Positions 30,697 through 34,769 of a DNA stretch of 34,769 nt are shown one piece after another. The notes under the pieces were generated by a model. That model ran no database searches. It had not been told where the DNA came from and saw only the letters and a program-made list of their open reading frames with translations. Source of the DNA: a virus. Each line of letters opens with the position of its first letter. Position 1 is the first letter of the stretch. The stretch is from positions 1 through 34,769 of IMG/VR virus record IMGVR_UViG_3300042485_000012. One strand, 5' to 3'. The position numbers and the translations under genes were made by a program.

Positions 30697-31226
30697 TTTT
30701 TGCCCTTTTGCAATACGACATACATGGAGTCCACAGCTCGCGGAGTCCTTAACAGTTCTTCTTGCGTCAATTTTAGGTCTTGTGCGATGGGATTTAACCT
30801 AAATTCCAAGTGCGTCATGTAAAACCGATCTTCCCACCCAAGATACCAATGCCAGTCGGTGTAATAAAGCCACGACTTTTCGTTGAATGCGCGTAGATGC
30901 GTCGGGTCTTGCCACGCGCCATAACTCAAGTCATAAGGCACATGGATGCGCATCTCGCCACCAGCTTTCAATAACTTCTTACAGCTCGTCATCGCACCCA
31001 CCAGATCAGGCAGGTGCTCCAGCACATCATTCGCCAGTATTGCGTCAAACATCTCTGGCTGCACCTCGAAGTCACCGAGCCTTGTGGAGATCGCGTCGCC
31101 CCAAGGCACATTGCAGATGTCGAGTAACCAGTCGTGCTTGACGCGCAGTTGTATATCTGCGTTGATGCAGTCCTCTCGAAAGTCCTTGCCAGAGCCTAGA
31201 TTAAGAACCAAAGAATCGTTGTGCAT
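30693..31226 (-). CDS. SAM-dependent methyltransferase (Methyltransf_11-like)
   Basis: The 177-residue protein has a Rossmann methyltransferase fold. VLNLGSGKDF at 7-16 is the SAM-binding loop, FDAILANDVLEHLPDL at about 60-75 carries the acidic and LEHL post-motif, and LLKAGGEMRIHVPY ends the sheet. The type is that of small-molecule or sugar methyltransferases; there is no DNA methyltransferase NPPY/DPPY or PCQ motif. Next to a glycosyltransferase (26-base overlap), it may methylate the sugar that enzyme adds. It overlaps the portal start by ATGA. Confidence 0.8.
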   Translation of the reverse strand: MHNDSLVLNLGSGKDFREDCINADIQLRVKHDWLLDICNVPWGDAISTRLGDFEVQPEMFDAILANDVLEHLPDLVGAMTSCKKLLKAGGEMRIHVPYDLSYGAWQDPTHLRAFNEKSWLYYTDWHWYLGWEDRFYMTHLEFRLNPIAQDLKLTQEELLRTPRAVDSMYVVLQKGKK

Positions 31227-31890
31227 ACTGGGGACGGTGCTCCTTGACCCAAGGCATTGCCTCGGCAGTTAGTTGTTTTGAGTTGTCGCCAGTTGTCTGG
31301 CTGCCGACATGATGGACATAGGCGCTAGAGACAAAGTGCTCGTAGCCCTGATTACTGAGGTCTGCGCAGCTCACATCGTCAGAAAACCAGTTAATTGGGG
31401 GGAATCTGCCGTGATGCCATGCGTCTCTAGAGATGTACGCAAAGATCGGTGCGATGGCGCTGGCATGGCGAATGAACTGCTCAGACTTGAACCTGCACAT
31501 CTCTAGGTGATCACCGTCAGGGTTGTAGCGAATGTTCTGCGCAGGTCTTACATAGTCACTTCTTGCGCCTACCCAGCCGACATTGACCTCCAGCTCGCGG
31601 ATCACTTCCACATCTTCCAAGAGTCGCTGGTAAGAGTTCGGTGTCAAGACTACATCGTCGTTGCAGACAATGCACGCCTGTGCGTACTTCAGAGCGTCGT
31701 CGATTACTTCGTTGTAATCGTCGCCAAAGTTACGGGGTTCGCCAAAGATAAGCCTTGCGTTCTTGTACCCAGAGACAACTCTCTCTGTGCCACGCAAGTA
31801 AACAAATGCCTCTGGTGCGTATTGCTTGATGGACTCCAATAGAACTGGCAAACCTTTGCCGTTGACAGTCGATATGCAGATCGGGATCAC
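31201..31890 (-). CDS. Glycosyltransferase-like protein, GT-A type
   Basis: The 229-residue protein looks like a GT-A glycosyltransferase: MIPICISTVNGKGLPVLLES at the start, ACIVCNDDVVLTP with N77-D78-D79 in place of DxD, and FSDDVSCADLSNQGYEHFVS with acceptor-side acids D190-D191 or nearby. A late HHVGSQTT segment gives possible metal-binding histidines. It starts at GTG overlapping the previous stop (GTGA, 31887-31890). With the methyltransferase after it, it forms a two-gene decoration cassette between terminase and portal genes. Confidence 0.7.
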   Translation of the reverse strand: MIPICISTVNGKGLPVLLESIKQYAPEAFVYLRGTERVVSGYKNARLIFGEPRNFGDDYNEVIDDALKYAQACIVCNDDVVLTPNSYQRLLEDVEVIRELEVNVGWVGARSDYVRPAQNIRYNPDGDHLEMCRFKSEQFIRHASAIAPIFAYISRDAWHHGRFPPINWFSDDVSCADLSNQGYEHFVSSAYVHHVGSQTTGDNSKQLTAEAMPWVKEHRPQYAQRFFGS

Positions 31891-32180
31891 TTCTTAGCCT
31901 TATTCCTAGAGCTAATAGCCATCGCCTTCTTTTTGGCGTCTGCCTTTGAACTAGCACCCCATGCGTTGAGACTCAAGAGAAGACGGGTCTTTTCACCGTC
32001 CTTGTACTCTGGTCCAGCATTTCCCGCCATGCGAGCTAAGAAACTCGCTCGCCTTGGGTTATCTCCAGACTTGACAGGGGGCTTGAGGTTCATGCCTTCG
32101 GCTTTCGCGGAGGCACGACCTTTAGCGTTCAAGCCACCAGTTGGTGACTTGCCCTCTTTCCTCTGCCAAGCTGCACTCAC
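31887..32180 (-). CDS. Small basic protein, DUF6321-like
   Basis: The 97-residue basic protein has AWQRKEGKSPTGGLNAKGRA at the start, then RRASFLARMAGNAGPEYKDG and a Lys-rich end. I recall this pattern as DUF6321 of tailed phages, function unknown. It starts at GTG, overlapping the 52-residue gene's stop in GTGA. The high charge suggests binding to DNA or RNA in the packaging/head module. Confidence 0.7.
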   Translation of the reverse strand: MSAAWQRKEGKSPTGGLNAKGRASAKAEGMNLKPPVKSGDNPRRASFLARMAGNAGPEYKDGEKTRLLLSLNAWGASSKADAKKKAMAISSRNKAKK

Positions 32181-32335
32181 TTCTTAGCCTTCGGCTTCTT
32201 GGCTGTCTTTGCAGCAGCCTTGAAGTCGGCAGCAGACGGTGCTGCCTTAGAGCCGACTTTGTTCATCTTCTCGCCAGAGCCAGCAGCGATGCGCTTTTGC
32301 TTGGCATTGATATTTGCGTAAAGTCCAGTTTTCAT
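32177..32335 (-). CDS. Small basic protein (52 aa)
   Basis: The 52-residue protein reads MKTGLYANINAKQKRIAAGS, then GEKMNKVGSKAAPSAADFKA and a Lys/Ala tail (KTAKKPKAKK). Proteins of this pattern are common in phage packaging regions and have no known role. It overlaps the gene before by ATGA and the gene after by GTGA. The Lys-rich tail may bind nucleic acid. Confidence 0.7.
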   Translation of the reverse strand: MKTGLYANINAKQKRIAAGSGEKMNKVGSKAAPSAADFKAAAKTAKKPKAKK

Positions 32336-32811
32336 GATTTTTCCTCGTAGTCTTCGCCCTCTTCCATGTCCTCGTCCTTGGCTTCGCCAGTATTAGGACC
32401 ACCAACAACCCAAGCATCACAGGTTCTAGACGCTGCGCACTTGAAGTCGAATATCTCGCAATATCCAAGGTCAGCGAGTTTGATAGTTCCCCACGGGTCA
32501 GCCTCGTTGCCGATGCCCTGTGCAATGCACTCTTTGATGTCTTCGGAGACATTGAACGCTGCGCAGTTCCCGCAAAGGGATTGCTTGGCATCGTCCACAG
32601 TCACATCCCATGCGTCTGCCTTCTTTGCCCAGAATGGCGTGTTAGGTAGTGCTGGATTCTCAGGACCGTACTTCGCAGCCGTGATCGCCTTAGCGCGGTT
32701 TTTTAAGTTAAGGGTGATGTCTTGCGTTGGCGCTGGACACTCGCTGGTGTCGCTGTCAGACATCATCTGATCCATTGCGCCTTGTAAGCTCTTTGGGTAT
32801 GAGGTTGCCAT
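32332..32811 (-). CDS. Cysteine-rich protein, possible metal or Fe-S binder (159 aa)
   Basis: The 159-residue protein has a plain N-terminal half and a cysteine-rich part: LCGNCAAFNV, then ECIAQGIG, GYCEIFDFKCAASRTCDAWV at about 118-137, and an acidic tail (GEAKDEDMEEGEDYEEKS). The C-x2-C and spaced cysteines recall small metal or HiPIP-like sites seen in conserved phage proteins. It starts in TAATG overlap with the gene before. No enzyme motif is visible. Function is unknown. Confidence 0.75.
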   Translation of the reverse strand: MATSYPKSLQGAMDQMMSDSDTSECPAPTQDITLNLKNRAKAITAAKYGPENPALPNTPFWAKKADAWDVTVDDAKQSLCGNCAAFNVSEDIKECIAQGIGNEADPWGTIKLADLGYCEIFDFKCAASRTCDAWVVGGPNTGEAKDEDMEEGEDYEEKS

Positions 32812-32978
32812 TATTTCATTCCCTTCTTAGGCTTCACGCCAGCAGAAGACAACGCAATAGCCAAACCTTGAGCCTTGCTCTTGACGACTGGACCGCCCTT
32901 GCCTGAGTGCAACTTACCTGCCTTGAATTCGTTGTAAACCTTAGAGATTTTCTTCTCTGTCTTTGTCTTCTTCATCAT
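32811..32978 (-). CDS. Small basic protein, DUF6496-like (55 aa)
   Basis: From the ATG at 32976-32978 the protein has 55 residues: MMKKTKTEKKISKVYNEFKA, then GKLHSGKGGPVVKSKAQGLA and a basic end. The pattern matches what I recall as DUF6496. AAGGAG eight bases upstream sets the start; a longer frame to 33017 would run into terL. It is the first gene after terL, 31 bases from its stop, and its high charge suggests nucleic-acid binding. Confidence 0.75.
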   Translation of the reverse strand: MMKKTKTEKKISKVYNEFKAGKLHSGKGGPVVKSKAQGLAIALSSAGVKPKKGMK

Positions 32979-33009
32979 GTCAGTTACTCCTTGAAATGGG
33001 ATAGACGAA

Positions 33010-34509
33010 TTATGCAACCCTTGACAGGTTTCTTTTCAACGGTTGAGACCACTTCTGACTCGTATTCGCACCAAACATCGAGACGGCAGCATCGGACGCA
33101 AAGGTCAACACAAACGAGTCAGCCTTGTCGGGTGACTTCAAGCCACGCTTTCTAATGTCGTCCTTGCCCTCGACCTGCATCTTTCCTGAGCTGCTAAAGA
33201 AGTACCTGACAGTAGCCAATTCAGCCACCAGCTCCTCGTCATTGGGGATACGACAGTCACGCGCCTCGAACCACGCCTTGCACTTGTACCAAAGCTCTGC
33301 CCGTAGATTCCTGTAAGTCGTACCCATCGCGGGGGACTCGGAGACATTGATGCCCCTAGCTGGCAACCCAAGTTCTCTGAGACGGTCTACTACACCAGCG
33401 CCAAGACCAATCGAGTCCACCATGATCTCGTGCGGTCTCTGGCTTGGCGGTAATGCTTCCCACTCTGCGACGACAGCGCCTGTGAGTTGCATCAAGTCGA
33501 GGTTTTTCCAAATCTTCGTGGGTTCGATGAGTGCGTTGCCTTGGCGCTTTGAGAGTGCAGACCTGTCGCCACCAAAGCGTGCGACATCCAAGCCCCAGAT
33601 CAGTTTGGCGTGCTGAGATGTCTCGACATCGCGGTGTTTTGCCAGCTCCAAGAGTTCCATCGGGATGATCGTGTCGTCGTCTGACCTTGGAAACTCGCCC
33701 AGTACCCTTATTCGGTATGCATTCGACTCTTCCCCGTACCGCGACTTCATCTCTTCGACATAGGCATCGCTGACCCTTGGAGAGTCAACGCAAGAGACTT
33801 TCATCGTCACCCAATCGTTCGCCAGTCGGTTCTGGGTGTCGTAAAAGAATCCGCTAGAGCGTACAGGGTTGCCCAGCAGTAGGGTCACGGCATTGTGTCC
33901 AGACATTGAGCCAGCAGCAGCCTCAAAGACAGCCTCTGGGATGCCAGATGCCTCGTCAGCCACCAGCATCACATTCTCTGAGTGGACACCTTGCAGGGCT
34001 TCGGGCTGCTCTGCCCTCGATGTCCTTGCGGACACGAAAGCCTCTGTCGCTGCTTCCTTGACCTCGATCCTGTCCTGCTTGACTTCGAGCATATCCCTCA
34101 AGGTCTCAGGCAGTTCTTTGACCCAGCGCTTTAGTTCCGCAAAGAGTGCGTCGTATAGCTGGCTGGATGTGGGGGCTGTTACCACCACCTTGACTGGATA
34201 GCGCAAGAGTAGATACCAGATGATCGCCCAGCTCGCTGCTGTGGACTTGCCTACGCCATGCCCTGATCTGACCGATATTCTGCGGTTGCCCTTTGCGATG
34301 TGCATTAGGAATGTCTCTTGCCAAGTGTCGGGGTTCGCCTTGAGGACTTCCCTGACGAAGAGGACGGGGTTGTTTTTGTAGCGGATGGTGAACGCAACAA
34401 AGGGATTTTTGCTGAGTTCGTCTTCTCTCTTGTCTTGGATGCGGTCTATCTTTGCCACCACATCGGGGTGTAGTTTCTTTTGTACTGGTGCAGTTGATTC
34501 TGTCGTCAT
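33010..34509 (-). CDS. terL: Terminase large subunit (TerL)
   Basis: The 499-residue motor pumps DNA into the capsid and cuts it. The ATPase has Walker A RSGHGVGKST at 81-90 (K88) and Walker B VMLVADEA at 180-187 (D185, E186), and a coupling region near LLGNPVRSSG (211-220). The RNase H-like nuclease has D308 in GLDVARFGGD, D365 in IMVDSIGLG, and D464 in DKADSFVL. The start at 34507-34509 has no clear ribosome site. Its 5' side is an unusual T8-A-T8 and G-rich stretch, then the repeat and the DnaA-box region, with terS beyond on the same strand. Confidence 0.95.
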   Translation of the reverse strand: MTTESTAPVQKKLHPDVVAKIDRIQDKREDELSKNPFVAFTIRYKNNPVLFVREVLKANPDTWQETFLMHIAKGNRRISVRSGHGVGKSTAASWAIIWYLLLRYPVKVVVTAPTSSQLYDALFAELKRWVKELPETLRDMLEVKQDRIEVKEAATEAFVSARTSRAEQPEALQGVHSENVMLVADEASGIPEAVFEAAAGSMSGHNAVTLLLGNPVRSSGFFYDTQNRLANDWVTMKVSCVDSPRVSDAYVEEMKSRYGEESNAYRIRVLGEFPRSDDDTIIPMELLELAKHRDVETSQHAKLIWGLDVARFGGDRSALSKRQGNALIEPTKIWKNLDLMQLTGAVVAEWEALPPSQRPHEIMVDSIGLGAGVVDRLRELGLPARGINVSESPAMGTTYRNLRAELWYKCKAWFEARDCRIPNDEELVAELATVRYFFSSSGKMQVEGKDDIRKRGLKSPDKADSFVLTFASDAAVSMFGANTSQKWSQPLKRNLSRVA

Positions 34510-34527
34510 GTCAGGATTGTGCCTTGA

Positions 34528-34590
34528 TTTTTTTTATTTTTTTTGTGGGAGAGTGGTGCTGTGGGGAGGGGGGTGTGGGGGGGGTGTGGG
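34528..34590. other. T8-A-T8 tract and G-quadruplex motif upstream of TerL
   Basis: The plus strand has T8 (34528-34535), A, T8 (34537-34544), then G-runs GGGG (34563-34566), GGGGGG (34568-34573), GGGGGGGG (34577-34584) and GGG (34588-34590) with loops of 1, 3 and 3 bases. That fits a canonical G-quadruplex. The T-tract would bend DNA or melt easily. No gene lies here. Together with the DnaA-box cluster over the repeat it forms a long non-coding block between terS and terL, plausible for an origin or packaging signal. Confidence 0.7.
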
Positions 34591-34769
34591 TTCGGTATCT
34601 GTCGGGGTGCAGTTTCAGCCAGCCCCGTCGCGCAGATCGAAGGGGGGGGGTAAACCCTAATCAGTCAGGCAGAATCGGTTAGTAAGTGACCACTCTCCTA
34701 GCATGGCGCATGAATACTAGATAAACGCATATTGTCGTATATTTCTACTTAACACTATGTTCATTATGT
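34583..34769. repeat. Right copy of terminal direct repeat
   Basis: This 187-base stretch repeats positions 1-186 with one extra G in the run at 34642-34650. Removing one copy gives a genome of about 34,582 bases. It starts within the 8-G run of the G-quadruplex motif. See the left copy for interpretation. Confidence 0.95.

Noticed and set aside
1-34769. CRISPR array, tRNA genes, integrase or attachment site
   Set aside because: I looked and saw no regular spaced repeats, no cloverleaf-like sequence and no recombinase motifs. The terminal repeat is an end structure rather than an attachment-site pair.

Overview
The window looks like one complete genome of a tailed double-stranded DNA phage of the short-tailed (podovirus-like) type. 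The first 186 bases return at the right end (34583-34769), differing only in one G-run (8 versus 9 G), so the unit is about 34.6 kb and closes on itself, or has short direct terminal repeats. Podovirus-like signs are a P22-type portal, an SU10/DUF5309-type capsid, a gp10-like tail protein, three large Ala/Gly/Gln-rich internal virion proteins, and no sheath or tape-measure gene. The lysis genes (M15 peptidase, 3TM holin) indicate a Gram-negative host. Several small proteins resemble those I recall from phages of freshwater and Burkholderiales-type betaproteobacteria, so such a host is a weak inference. I see no integrase, tRNA gene or CRISPR array.

Layout. Minus strand, leftward from 7160: HTH regulator, RuvC-like resolvase, small coiled coil, Cas4-like nuclease, ssDNA-binding protein, terminator, 33-aa ORF, C5 cytosine methyltransferase, primase-helicase, an unknown protein and TerS. 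Across the joined ends, still on the minus strand: TerL (34509-33010), small basic proteins, a glycosyltransferase and a SAM methyltransferase, portal, scaffold, capsid and a strong terminator. Then come a second glycosyltransferase, adaptor and minor structural proteins, an S74 tail fibre, the lysis cluster, a C1q-like protein, the gp10-like protein and the internal virion proteins, ending at 10395. On the plus strand, a promoter at 7356-7383 drives a run of eleven tightly overlapping small genes (7415-10394) ending in a 2-oxoglutarate/Fe(II) oxygenase. This run meets the late genes tail to tail with no spacer.

Control and replication. The 7161-7414 region is a divergent switch: a minus-strand promoter for an apparently leaderless regulator, a minus-strand terminator, several dyads, and a plus-strand sigma70-type promoter with a palindrome over its -35. 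Between TerS and TerL lies a cluster of four DnaA-box-like 9-mers beside AT-rich DNA, and beyond the repeat a G-quadruplex motif and a T8-A-T8 tract: a candidate origin and possibly a packaging region. A second repeat cluster with a long imperfect inverted repeat lies beside the primase-helicase gene.

Most notable points: the four-box DnaA cluster between the terminase genes, the 12-G tract inside motif I of the methyltransferase (possible on/off slippage), the multi-dyad switch, and decoration-type enzymes (two glycosyltransferases, a methyltransferase, a 2OG oxygenase) embedded in structural and accessory operons.
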